Assembly (NCBI GenBank): GCA_004431415.1
Contig: QPMI01000237.1
Location: 41,001-105,000 of the forward strand
Reading direction: 5' to 3'
DNA from: Cyanophora paradoxa
Taxonomy: Eukaryota; Glaucocystophyceae; Cyanophorales; Cyanophoraceae
DNA length: 64,000 nucleotides
Both the position numbers and the translations under genes were made by a program. Shown piece after piece: positions 46,151-55,976 of the stretch; the first letter of the stretch is position 1, and each line of letters opens with the position of its first letter. Under the pieces are notes generated by a model that was not told where the DNA came from, did no database searches, and saw nothing but the letters and a program-made list of their open reading frames with translations.

Positions 46151-46694
46151 AGTTGCGAGTTGTGACGAAGGTGACTGTCCGGGGCCCAGCAGACTCAGCA
46201 GCTCCTCGGCGGCCTTGGCGGCGCTTGCCCCGCCCGCCTCCGCCCCGCCCGCGCCTGGGACCGCCGCCATCTGCAGCTCGCACCTTCCTTGTAACCATCA
46301 CGAGCTCAACCGGGGCTGCCCACAGCACCAGCTCGTATATACGTATCCAAGGCGCTTGTTGTAGGCAGCTCGTATGACCCGTCCGGCCGCAAGAGTGGGA
46401 GCGGCCCCCGCCCATCGGGGTGTCCCGCGCGATGCGGAGGACCTGCAGAGCATCGCCCTTGCCGGCGCGGGAAGACGCGGGGAGGCACAGAGCGTGCAAG
46501 ACGCGATGGCAAGCAGACAGCAGCGCGGCAAGCGCGCGCGTCCTCAGACGGGCGTCGGAATCACCGCCGCTGCCGTCGGGCACGTCAGGGGGTGGAATCG
46601 GCCACATAGCGTTAGCTACAGCAAGCGCACCTCGAGGTCCCACTCCACGGGCTGCGCCGAAACCACCGCGGCATTCCACAGGAAGCGCCGGCAT
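46080..46694 (-). CDS. Hypothetical ORF with upstream TATA box
   Basis: A minus-strand ATG at 46694 opens a 204-codon frame (MPALPVECRGGFGAARGVG) with a hydrophobic helix-like part (RALAALLSACHRVLHALCL). It ends in an Asn/Arg/Ser repeat (RNRNSDRNRNSD) coded by the inverted foldback arm, which argues against at least the 3' part. TATAAATA on the minus strand (about 46845-46852) precedes it. An overlapping frame (DELIFSEQPVKCRRFLWNAA) also looks coding, so the true frame is unclear. Confidence 0.22.
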   Translation of the reverse strand: MPALPVECRGGFGAARGVGPRGALAVANAMWPIPPPDVPDGSGGDSDARLRTRALAALLSACHRVLHALCLPASSRAGKGDALQVLRIARDTPMGGGRSHSCGRTGHTSCLQQAPWIRIYELVLWAAPVELVMVTRKVRAADGGGPRRGRGGGGRGKRRQGRRGAAESAGPRTVTFVTTRNSRNRNSDRNRNSDRNRNSDSFSA

Positions 46695-46997
46695 TTAACG
46701 GGCTGCTCCGAGAAAATGAGCTCATCCGACGCGTCGCTGCCCGGCGCGGGCGAGCGAGCGGGGAGGCCGGGCGCGGGCAAGAGGCCGGGACGGAGCGCGG
46801 CGAGCGCCTGGCTCCGCTGAGCGTGTCCACGCGCCCGAGCTTGATGTATTTATAGGAGAGATATTGAGGAGAGGACCATCGCCGAGAAGCCCCGGGGGGA
46901 GACAGGGTACGACTAGAGGCGAGGAGTTAGTGCCCTTCGCAAGTTTTTTTTGGTGGCACCGTCCCCCCCCCCTAGCAAGCAGTACCCAGGTCACAAG

Positions 46998-47634
46998 ATG
47001 GTGCAGGTCTTCGTGCGTCAGGCCTCTGGCCTCGTGAAGTTCGATGTCGCTCCGGAGGACACCATCTCCAGCCTGAAGGCCAAGCTCGGCGAGGAGTCGT
47101 TCCTGACCTACGCCGGCTGGTGCGGATCCCTGCGAATCCGCCTCTCTTCTTGCTTGCGTATGCGCTCTGCGCCTGCTGATCGCGCTCCCCCGCTAGCCCG
47201 CTCGAGGACGACTCGACTTTCGCGGAGTGCGGCATCCAGGATCTCGCCACCATCAACGCCTCGGCGGCGCTTCTTGGAGGTGCGCTGCACGCAGAGCTGT
47301 CTCAGTGATCTTAAGCTATGTCATCTAGCCCCGGAGTCTCTCAGGGCAGCGCATCTCGGCCCCTCTTTCACGACCGCCGCGTCCTCGCCCCGCCTCTCTA
47401 GACGCGCGCTAACGCGCTCGCACCTTTCTTTGCATCCTCTGCGCAGGCAAGGTCCACGGCTCGCTCGCCCGTGCCGGCAAGGTGCGCGGCCAGACGCCGA
47501 AGGTGGCCAAGGCCGAGAAGAAGAAGCGCCCGCGTGGCCGCGCCAAGCGCCGCGAGCAGTACAACCGCCGCTTTGTCAACATCGTTGTTGGCTTCGGCAA
47601 GAAGAAGGGCCCGAACACCAACATCAAGGCGTAG
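46998..47634 (+). CDS. FAU: FAU: ubiquitin-like / ribosomal protein eS30 fusion
   Basis: Precursor that is cut after GG to free eS30 of the small ribosomal subunit. Exon 1 (46998-47119) reads [20 protein letters not shown], then [11 protein letters not shown] (ubiquitin-like). Exon 2 (47197-47279) reads [20 protein letters not shown], ending ALLG. Exon 3 (47447-47634) completes the GG and reads [40 protein letters not shown] and [11 protein letters not shown]. The ubiquitin-like part keeps the LGG/KVHG processing site. A C/T-rich stretch lies just upstream of the start. Confidence 0.96.
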
Positions 47635-47739
47635 AGCCGCTCACGAGCATGCTCAGCCAGCATGAGACCTAATCGCCCGGACGCCGAAACAGCAGCTCTT
47701 AGCATAGAGTTGCTAATCTTCCGAGACCTGTGTGACCTG

Positions 47740-47858
47740 CTGCGAATGAAGGAGACGCGTTTCCACGTTTCGAGCTCGCCAACGGGAGCTTGCAGGGGAG
47801 AAAGAGACGGGAGCTCTGCCACGTTAATGAAGGAGACGCGTTTCCACGTTACGAGCTC
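47740..47858. repeat. Direct repeat, about 30 bp twice
   Basis: AATGAAGGAGACGCGTTTCC, followed by ACGTT and CGAGCTC, occurs near 47745 and again near 47827 with one or two changes. It lies directly before the inverted-repeat element starting at 47860. Confidence 0.6.
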
Positions 47859-47859
47859 T

Positions 47860-48595
47860 GTTGTGCAGGCATTTGGACACGTACTAAAAACGTTTTTAAA
47901 AGCAAGTCCGGGCTACGAGCGTGGGATGTACACTGCGGCCGCCGGGCTGCCGCAGCCACAGGCGCCACAGGCGCCGGGCCGCCGCAGCCACAGCGCCACA
48001 CAGCCATCTGCTCTAAAATATCGGCGCCTTCGTCGGCCTCTTCTTGTTCAATTTCAACGATGGGATCCGTCCTGATGAGACGGTTTCCAGTCCTATGCCA
48101 CAGTATATATATATATATACGTACAGCTTGGGATTTGGAATCGGACGCAATGATTGAGTTATTATTTCTTAAAAGATAGGATCGGTTTTTAACACCGATG
48201 CTACCAACTGCAAGCGCAAGGGCGCAATATTAATGCAGTGGTAAACTTCTAATTATAACTTCAATTCTCTGAACCCAAGACTAACAACCCCCTACACCTT
48301 ACAAGCACTAGTAGCTGGGGGCCATCACCAAAACCCCCGTCGTAAATTAAAAGAAAACCCAACCCCTATCCAGCCTTGACACAGATGCATGTATGCGCAT
48401 GCGCATGCAGATCCTGAACATATATGCGAAGTCGATATCGATATTAAATTCCGAAAGGCCCGAGAAAATGCATCTGTGCGCATACAAATAAATCTGTGGC
48501 TGCGGCGGCCCGGCGGCCGCAGTGTACATCCCACGCTCGTACCCCGGACTTGCTTTTAAAAACGTTTTTAGTACGTGTCCAAATGCTTGCACAAC
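47860..48595. mobile_element. Inverted-repeat element with 102-bp arms
   Basis: The left arm 47860-47961 and right arm 48494-48595 are reverse complements with about four mismatches; both contain CATTTGGACACGTACTAAAA and GCGTGGGATGTACACTGCGG. About 530 bp of AT-richer sequence lie between, with a (TA)n tract near 48104 and no transposase. Likely a non-autonomous TIR transposon. Partial copies of the arm (gtccgggctacaagtgtggg and relatives) occur near 55010, 55685 and 58493. The right arm ends 5 bp from the kinase stop codon. Confidence 0.7.
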
Positions 48596-48599
48596 AACA

Positions 48600-49477
48600 T
48601 CATATGTGCTTTTCAATTTCCTGACAGCATTGTAAAAGCTGTTCCAAAGAGCCAGAGTTGTCCAGTTTGAAGTCTGCCAGTTGTATGACCTGTGCATCGA
48701 AGCTCAAGAGAGCTCAGGGAATTACAGCGAATGCTCAAGAAATTACAGCGAATGCACCGCCCGAACTTGCTGTCCTAGTGGATCGGGGTTTTGGAGCTCG
48801 ATCTCATCGATGCGAAGGAAATCCTCCATCGTCTGTGTGTCTCCCACTCGACCCCTGAGCTTCGCGCGCTCAAATCTGAGCTAGGGAACTTCGCTCAGAG
48901 TCCAATTTAGCGCAGAAAGTCCTCGAAATTTAAAAAGCACTTCGGGCGGAGCTGAGACGGCGACGAGCTTGAAGCAGCCCGACGATCGGAGCTCCTGTAC
49001 CTCTGCAGGATGCCTGCGGCAGCCGCACAAAAGATGCATCACGCTGTTGCTTGGTCGGCGCTGGCGCGTTCCGCGCACCGGATTGAGTCTATGACGTAGT
49101 TGCGATCAGCCTGTAGCTGCGCCAAGATGCGCTGGGCGAGAACGCCGGGACCGTAGGCTGGCACGCGTATTGAGCTTAACTGCAGCACATGAGTGAGAGC
49201 GCGGCACGCACTCTTGCGCAAGTCATTTCCGACAGCGATCAAATTTGTGCGCGACTCCGAGAGCCCGCGCGCAGCGACCTCTTGCCTGAGTGAGCGAGGC
49301 AACCGAGCGTGAATATGCGGCATCACACCAGCTCGTCAGATGCGTGACCCGTTAGCACGCGCACCGGATAGCGTCGGAGAGGCTGAGCACGGCGTAGTCC
49401 CGCTGCCGGAAGTAATCGCACACGACCGTCTTCCCGCTGCCGTTCAAGCCGCTCACGCCAACGAGAACGCGCCGCAT
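48600..49477 (-). CDS. P-loop (d)NMP/dephospho-CoA kinase-like protein
   Basis: ATG 49477 gives MRRVLVGVSGLNGSGKTVVC (Walker A GLNGSGKT), then YAVLSLSDAIR. Exon 2 reads QEVAARGLSESRTNLIAVGN, GPGVLAQRILAQLQ and NYVIDSIR. Exon 3 reads HPAEVQELRSSGCFKLVAVS and APPEVLFK, then RGRVGDTQTMEDFLRIDEIE with GQQVRA. The last exon (48689-48600) reads VIQLADFKLDNSGSLEQLLQ and ends EKHI. The order P-loop, TRENL-like, VIDSIRxPxEV, AP..R, GDxxTxEdF and iel..DxxidNxGtle fits the AAA_18/UPF0200 nucleotide kinase group, which in fungi and others is fused to dCMP deaminase. Here it stands alone. The substrate cannot be told. Confidence 0.7.
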
Positions 49478-49990
49478 TTCAAATTCGGCCCGCGAACGCG
49501 CGATCCGAATGTTGATGCTCTCGGGGTACGTATATATACTCCTCTAGCCTTCTATAGCTCGCGATGAATTATTTAATTTCGAACTTCGGAATTCGAAACG
49601 GCGATTATAATATTTTCCCGGCCCAAATTCGAAGTGCATGAGCGTACGCGTCGACGCCTCTCTCCTCTTATAAATTATAGCATAGACTTGGCCGGGGCGC
49701 TCGCCTATCTGTTCCATGTGCCCCTCGCCCGCCCCCGGCCAGCGCATGGATTATCTTCCAAGTTCAAGGCTTACGGAAATAAGCTTCGATTAAAAGCTTC
49801 AAGAGCGCAATCCTACCTAATGACCTACAAAAGGAAACTCTGCCGTGCTGCATGAAAGCCCAAACAAATAAAGCCCATCAAAGTATTCCAGGCATGGCTC
49901 GAGCTGGGGGCGCAGTGAAAGAAAAAGGAAAGCCTGGAGGTGTCGCCCGATGCGTTTGTCTCGCTAGTTTCGCAGAAGGACCGGGGTCGC
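49478..49990. other. AT-rich intergenic region
   Basis: Contains several TTCGAA/AATTCGAA palindromes (49577-49640) and no convincing gene. It holds the promoter of the minus-strand kinase and the 3' region of uL4m. Confidence 0.4.
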
Positions 49991-51303
49991 TTAGCGGCGG
50001 ATGGGGGCCAGAAGCCGCTCCTCGAGCGCCACAACGGCCTCCTTCGTCAGGACGAGCTTCTCGTTGCGGAGGATGTCGTACACGTTCAGGGTCTGCGAGG
50101 GCAAGATCAATCGGCGTGCGCGACAGCGGGAATGGGACGTGCACGCACGCTGACGGGCACAACCTTCACGTTCGGCAGGTTGCGGGCGGCGAGGTAGAAG
50201 TTGCGGTCGAGGTCCTTGTCGACGATGAGGGCCGACTCGATGTTCTGCGCCTTCAGCTTCTGGACGAGGAGCTTCGACCTGTGGCGCTCATTAGAGGCCT
50301 CCCCAGTGCCGGAAAGCTTCAGGGCACGAACTTGGGCTCCGCAAGCTTGGCCTCGTCAATGACGACCAGGCTATCCGCGCCGAGCTTAGACGACAGCGCG
50401 ACCTTGAGGGCCAGCCGCCGCTCCTGCCGGTTCATGTCGTGCGAGAAGTCACGCTCCCGCGGGCCGAACGACTTGTTGCCGCCGACGAAGATGTTCGCGC
50501 TCTTCGAGCCGTGGCGCGCGCCGCCGCTGCCCTTCTGCTTGATCGACTTCTTGCCGGTCGCAACGATCTACGGACAGCACAGTCAACTCCTCTAGCCCTC
50601 CCAGCGCAGCGCTGCGGCCCAGACAAACCTCGCTGCGGCTCTTCACCACCGCGGTGCCCGCGCGCTGCTTGGCCTGGAGCCAGCGCACAACGCGGTGCAC
50701 GACGTGGCTGTTGATCGGCACGTTGAAGACCTAGGCAGGACGTGTAAGCCACAGCGCCCTCACGTCCGGAGCAAGCGCCCGAACCTTGCCCGGAGCGGTG
50801 ATAGTGCCCGCAGACTGGCCATCAAGGGTGACCACCGCAACCTCGCGGTCCGGGGTCTCCGGCTTCGCGGGGGCGACGAACGCCTGCATGCGGAGCGGCG
50901 CGATGGGGGCCTCTGCCGCATCGGAGCGGTTGATCAGGAAGCTGCGGATCTAAACGGGTGCAAGAAAGATCTGCGCTAACCGGCAGAGCTCGAGGACACG
51001 ACGGACACCGCATTGCCGGCGAAGAAGGCACGAGACCCCGCCGCGGCGCCAAGGAAGTTGCGGGCACGGACTGCGCGGCACAAGGACAGTGTAAGAGAAT
51101 GACTCACACAGCCTCCCTCGGATCGGCATGAGGACGGTAGCGGGACGAGACCCCGACCCAAAAAATCTTCCACTGCCAGGCCACGCACCCTTCTGCGCGA
51201 CCGGCTTCTCCTCCGCGATGCTGTGCACCGCAGACTTCATAGCGATCCCATTCTGTCCAACGAAGGTGCGGCCCGCGGACGCGGGGGCGAAGACGAACGC
51301 CAT
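49991..51303 (-). CDS. MRPL4: Ribosomal protein uL4, mitochondrial type
   Basis: Large-subunit protein uL4 of bacterial type. Conserved exons: AFVAPAKPETPDREVAVVTL, VFNVPINSHVVHRVVRWLQA, IKQKGSGGARHGSKSANIFV, GNKSFGPRERDFSHDMNRQE with RRLALKVALSS, LAARNLPNVKVVPVS, and TLNVYDILRNEKLVLTKEAV, stop at 49991-49993. The GGARHGS and FGP..RDFSHD spellings resemble alphaproteobacterial L4, so mitochondrial rather than plastid origin is inferred. The proposed start at 51303 (MAFVFAPASAGRTFVGQNGI) and a following RARNFLGAAAGSRAFFAG give an Arg/Ser/Ala-rich presequence, but the FAP motif also recalls plastid transit peptides, and one join near 50985 is not settled. Confidence 0.82.
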
Positions 51304-51636
51304 CTGCTCAGCTCCGCGTCAGTCACGACGCCTGCGGGGATCGCATTGCTGCTAACTGCAGAAGAGCAGAAGCGCCACGGCGTCTGCGTCGCGGGCGACA
51401 CGATCCAGCGCACCTGAAGCAGAAGATATCCGGGGGGCACCGGCGAACTCTGGCGAATCGATACCCCTGCTCAGCCCCTCACTTGTACCCCCGAGACTGC
51501 CAGGGCCCAAGCAACGCTAGCGCTAGTGTACACAGCCAGCGGCCGTCCGATCCAACCTAGCTCGTTTCTTCGGCTAGAGGCGCGGCCCCGCTCCCCCCAG
51601 CCCTGATCGAGTCCGCAAGCAAGCGTTCCTGAGAGC

Positions 51637-53034
51637 ATGTCGAGCGCGGCGACGCAGATGCAAGTACGGTGCGCGGTAAAGAGTGCGATCGCGGGGCATA
51701 CGCGCGCCGCCGAGACCGCCACGCAGGAAGCCGAAGAACCAGCGCGCCAAGCGCGCGCTGGAGCGGCGGGCGCCCAAGCTTGTCGAGAACCCAAAGCACT
51801 CGCTCGTGCTGAAGGGGAAGCACACTTCAGGAACGATCACGCAGGTTCTGACGGATTTGGTGCGGGCACGCTGATCGATCGCGCATGACTTAGCTATCCC
51901 CGCCGCGCGGCCCTTCGGGCCGCCGCCGCAGCCTTCGCATTTCTATACTTGTCTGACAGTGCACTTGACGCGCCCGCCGCAGCACTTGCTCAAGAAACCG
52001 CACTCCATCAAGTTCTCCAGGCACAACGAGATCCTCCCGTTCGAGAACCACGCGTCGCTGGAATTCTTCGCACAGAAGAACGACTGCTCACTTTTCGCTC
52101 TCGGGACGCATTCGAAAAAGCGCCCGCATAACCTTGTCATTGGGCGTATGTTCGATTTCCACCTTCTGGACATGGTTGAGCTCGGCGTCGAGAACTTCAA
52201 GTCCATGCAAGAATTCAAGGTGCGAATAGATAGCTGAATCTTTCACGTCACGCTTGAATGTCGGTTGCAGGCTTCGAAATCTGTCCTTGGCTCCAAACCT
52301 TGCATGGCGTTCATAGGGGAGGACTGGGATCGGACAACGAACTCTGCGAAATTGCGGAGCATACTTTTAGGTTTGCCGGCCCACGCCTGTGCATTTACGA
52401 TTCCTCACTGGGCTTGCGTCCAGACTTTTTCCGAGGGCAAGAAGTTTCGTTGATCAACCTTGCAGGACTGGATCACGTACTCGTCTTCTCCCTGGCTGCT
52501 GAGAAGGTGTACGTACGGCACTACAGGATTCTTCTCAAGAAGTCAGGAACGAAGGTTCTCACGCCCTTCACATCTTCTCGAATGTGGCTGAGGCGCCTCA
52601 GCTACCACGGGTGGAGTTGGAGGAGATCGGGCCTTCGATGGAAATCACCTCACGAAGGACACACTTCGCTTCAGAAGATCTCTTCAAGGCTGCCTGCAGG
52701 CAGCCGAAGGCGGTCAAGCCCAAGAAGGTGAGACAGATTTCTGTGAAGGTGGAAGTGGATCTTTATATTTAATCCGTACTCGTGTCCAGATCAAGAACAT
52801 AAGCAGGAGTGAGACGGAAGGCAGGCTTGGCCGCATCCATATGAACAAGCAAGATTTCGGCAAACTGCAAACCCGGAAGATCAAGGGGCTGAAGAGGAGT
52901 CGGTCTGCCAATGGAGCTGAAGGAGATGACACTGCTCAGGAGGTCGGCGAGTCTTACTTGTTCTCCCCATTGAAATCTTATCATATTCTCAGGGCAAGCG
53001 CATCAAGGCCGATATCGAAACCGACGGACGTTGA
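51637..53034 (+). CDS. RPF2: Ribosome biogenesis protein RPF2 (Brix domain)
   Basis: Acts with RRS1 to load 5S RNP on the 60S precursor in the nucleolus. Exon 1 is MSSAATQMQ. Next: KLVENPKHSLVLKGKHTSGT and ITQVLTDL; then LPFENHASLEFFAQKNDCSL, HSKKRPHNLVIGRMFDFHLL and MVELGVENFKSM; LGSKPCMAFIGEDWD; LINLAGLDHVLVFSLAAEKV and RHYRILLKKSGTK; RVELEEIGPSMEITSRRTHF; GRIHMNKQDFGKLQTRKIKG. The last exon GKRIKADIETDGR ends at TGA 53032-53034. The order and spelling follow human RPF2 to the C terminus. The longer frame that reads past the last intron is the alternative end. The join after exon 1 is uncertain by a few bases. Confidence 0.92.
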
Positions 53035-53380
53035 CGTTGTCGATGTCACCGCCATGGCCACTTCGAAATCGGAAGTGGCCAGCCAGGATGGCCAGCCACA
53101 GCTCAAGCAACAGCCCGATCTTTCGTTTGAAGACGTAGAACCCACGCCACAGTACACGAACTGAAATTTCTTTTGCAGTCAGAAGTCTTAATTTGATTTG
53201 ATCATGATGTCACGCGTCGACTAGCAAATGTACGTATACGTGCGAGTCCTCGTAACTAGGACGCCTTAGCTTTGCAATTGTTGATCTGCGATTACGATTA
53301 GCTAGTGGGCTACCCATAGGAAGGTGCGGCCCTTGCCGTTGCCGGCCCGGCTGTTGCCCCCCCGAGGCCCGTAAGGGGAG
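53035..53380. other. Intergenic, nothing recognised
   Basis: 346 bp between RPF2 and the minus-strand hypothetical frame. AT-rich at first, then G/C-rich after about 53320. No gene seen. Confidence 0.4.
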
Positions 53381-54771
53381 TTACGCTCCACCCCCGCACG
53401 GCCTAGGCCGCGCGCGTGTCGTGTGCAGCATGGCGTCGTCGTTCTTGGGCAGTGGGAGTTCCTGCAGGCCCGGCGGGGCCGGGACCCGTCGGTAGCCTGC
53501 GGGGCCGAGGCGGCGCACGCGCGAAGGGGGGTCAGATCGGAATTGAAGCGCCCTGAAATCGAAATCGAAATCGAAGGCGCGCACTCGGGGAAAGCGCGAA
53601 AGCGCGATCCCTCCCCGGTCGATTCTGCAGGGCGGCGGAAGCGCGCAGAGGGGGGTCGACGTCAGACAGCGCACGCGAAATCGGAGGCGGGGCGGGCACC
53701 CAGGGGTTCCAATAGTTGGGGACAGGGTGGCGGCTGCAAGCAGTGGGGTGGAGGCTGCAAGCAGTGTGGTGTTGGCTGGAGTGGGTGGAGAGGACGGGAT
53801 AGGTGGTGTTGCCGGGTGTGCACTTGTCGTAGCAATGGGGCTGGAAGCTGCAGTGGGTGGTTGAGTGGACGGGATAGGTGGTGTTGCCGGGTGTGCACTT
53901 GAAGCAGCAGTGGGGCTGGCGGCTGCAGTGGGTGGAGTGGACGGGATAGGTGGTGTTGCCGGGTGTGCACTTGACGTAGCAGTGGGGCTGGCGGCTGCAG
54001 TGGCTGGAGTGGACGGGATAGGTGGTGTTGCCGGGTGCGCATTTGTGGAAGCAGGGGACGGAGACACCATGTCGCCGGGACTCAACAAGCTGCTTGTGCT
54101 GCTGCCTTGCGTTCCAGCATTCGATGCGCGACCATCCGCCGCAGGGAATCGGTCCTCCGCCTGCTGGAGCGCCTCTACGGCGCCAGTTGAGAGAACTTAC
54201 AGACACAGGATAAACAGGCGCGCTTGATACGCACCGGCAGCAAATCCGGAAGCCGAGCTGAAGGGAAAAGAGGATCAGTATCCATGCTCTGTGCTTTAAG
54301 TAGGCAAGCCCACGGCACCTCGCAGCTCTGCCAGTGCGTTCTCTTGCTGTAGTATACGCTGCTGATCCTCATGTCGAAGTCGCTCCTCGTCCTCAATAAA
54401 ACCTTGCTGCACGGGAGAGGGAAGACACCATTCGACCAGGCATTCAAACGAGAAAGAAAAGCTTCTACGCACAAGGAGGCCGTCGATGACGTGCCCTGGC
54501 ACTCCCAGGGCGCGCGCTTCGTTGGTCGCCCGGTAGAAATCAACCAGTCTTGGACGCGGCGTGTGCCGCGCCATCGCACGCTGAGAAACACAGTCTGTGA
54601 TTTCGTTCGGAAGGTGGAAAGAACCAAACGCACCAGTGTCTCTGCCGCTTGCGTGCGCGCCTGCTCAGCCGCCTGCGTGCGCGCCTGCTCATTGACCACT
54701 TCTGGCCTGGCAAGGACCCCAGCAAGATTCGAATAGAGCCATGATGATATATAAAGGAACCAGTTCCACAT
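53381..54771 (-). CDS. Hypothetical protein with Pro/Thr-rich repeats
   Basis: Unrecognised. Minus-strand pieces with coding character: a hydrophobic start (MWNWFLYISSWLYSNLAGVL at 54771), a duplicated EQARTQAA helix, RPRLVDFYRATNEARALGVP, GFIEDEERLRHEDQQRILQQ, then VEALQQAEDRFPAADGRASN running into the repeat HPATPPIPSTPPTAAASPT. They lie in different frames, so introns are needed that I could not place with confidence. The repeat part may be non-coding minisatellite. Confidence 0.3.
53765..54050. repeat. Minisatellite, about 72-78-bp units, four copies
   Basis: Units share GACGGGATAGGTGGTGTTGC followed by CGGGTGTGCACTT and GCAGTGGGGCTGG. They start near 53790, 53870, 53940 and 54013. All three minus-strand frames stay open through it, which comes from the absence of stops in the unit. 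Confidence 0.82.
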
Positions 54772-54779
54772 TGAAGAGG

Positions 54780-55976
54780 ACTTGACGAAAATCCGTTCCG
54801 GGAGGGGACCCCGCCGGGGTCGATTGCGATTGCAAGCTCACACCTCTATCTATTGCGGCATTCAGATCTCTAGAGCGGCGAGGCCGGGTGTGTATCCCAG
54901 GCACGCGAACTCCAAGGTACCCCCCCACATCTGGGAATTAGCGCGCTGTCTTGCGACGTCTTGCAATTGCGAAAATCACAATCGCTGTGAAAAACGCAAG
55001 TCTGACAGTGCGGGTTGCAAGTGTGGGATGTACACTTTGTTTTAAAGGGCTTGAAACCAAAGCACAACACCACCTAAGTTGCAACGTCTTGGCTACAAGT
55101 TAAGTGAGGAATCACAATCGCTAGCGCTGTAATCATCCGGCCTAGCTCAGACTGTACCTTATATAATATTTTGATTAGTACTCTTCGTCTTCGAATCATT
55201 GAATTCGAATTCTAAATCTATATATAGCTAGCCGCAGTACTTCGTCTTCGAATCATTGAATTCGAATTCTAGATCTAGCCGCAGTACTAGTGCGTGCTAC
55301 GATTAAGAGAGATAAGCTTAAGAATTACGATCACGATCAGCTAGATTGGTATAGACAAGAATTCAATGATTACGACCACAAGGGACATACTGCCAGGTGC
55401 GATTACGATCACCTAGAACACAGGCCCAACAGCGGAGATTGATTACGATTACGATTAGAGATTGGAGCTTAAGGGTTGGGCGCACGGACTTTGATTACGA
55501 TTACGATTTGAGATTCGAATTCGAGCTTAAGGGTTGGGCGCACGGGCTGTGATTGAGATTGAGGGTTTGAGGGCTTGATCCCAATGGGGGTTAACGTTGG
55601 GTGTCGCTTTGATTTTTTTGATTTGATTGCAACGTCTTGCAATTGCGGAAATCACAATCGCTGTGAAAAACGCAAGTGGGAAAGGTCCGGGCTACAAGAA
55701 GAAGAAGAAGAGTATGTATAAGACACGCCCAAGCCGGCTGTGCGGTTTTGACGAAAGGCGAAGGACCCGAAGGCCCAAGGCACAATCGACAGTGAACCAG
55801 CCAGACAAGGGTAGTGGCGGCGCAGACAGGCGCCTATACAGTTCACCATGTATGCCCCGGCGGTCCGGCGCTCATACACGCAAACCTGGAAAGCAATCGG
55901 CGAAATCCCAATGCGGGCCTCTTCCTAATGCCGGCCTGGGGTATTCCCGATCCCGTTCACGTTCGGAAATCCTAAT
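54780..55976. repeat. Intergenic with dispersed AT-rich repeats
   Basis: A direct repeat of about 45 bp (cttcgtcttcgaatcattga with ATTCGAATTCTA) occurs at 55184 and 55241. A second pair (gattacgattacgatt plus aagggttgggcgcacgg) lies at 55440-55550. A 45-bp segment (acgtcttgcaattgcg with AATCACAATCGCTGTG) occurs at 54957 and 55631. No gene is supported. These look like remnants of the same elements seen at 45366 and 47860. Confidence 0.55.

Noticed and set aside
49991-51303. Plastid uL4 assignment
   Set aside because: The GGARHGS and FGPRERDFSHD spellings point to alphaproteobacterial ancestry; the FAP motif near the start keeps plastid targeting possible, but weaker.
55440-55580. Telomere-like repeats (aagggttgggcg, gagggtttgaggg)
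   Set aside because: Too few and irregular; no tandem TTTAGGG or TTAGGG array, and unique genes continue on both sides.
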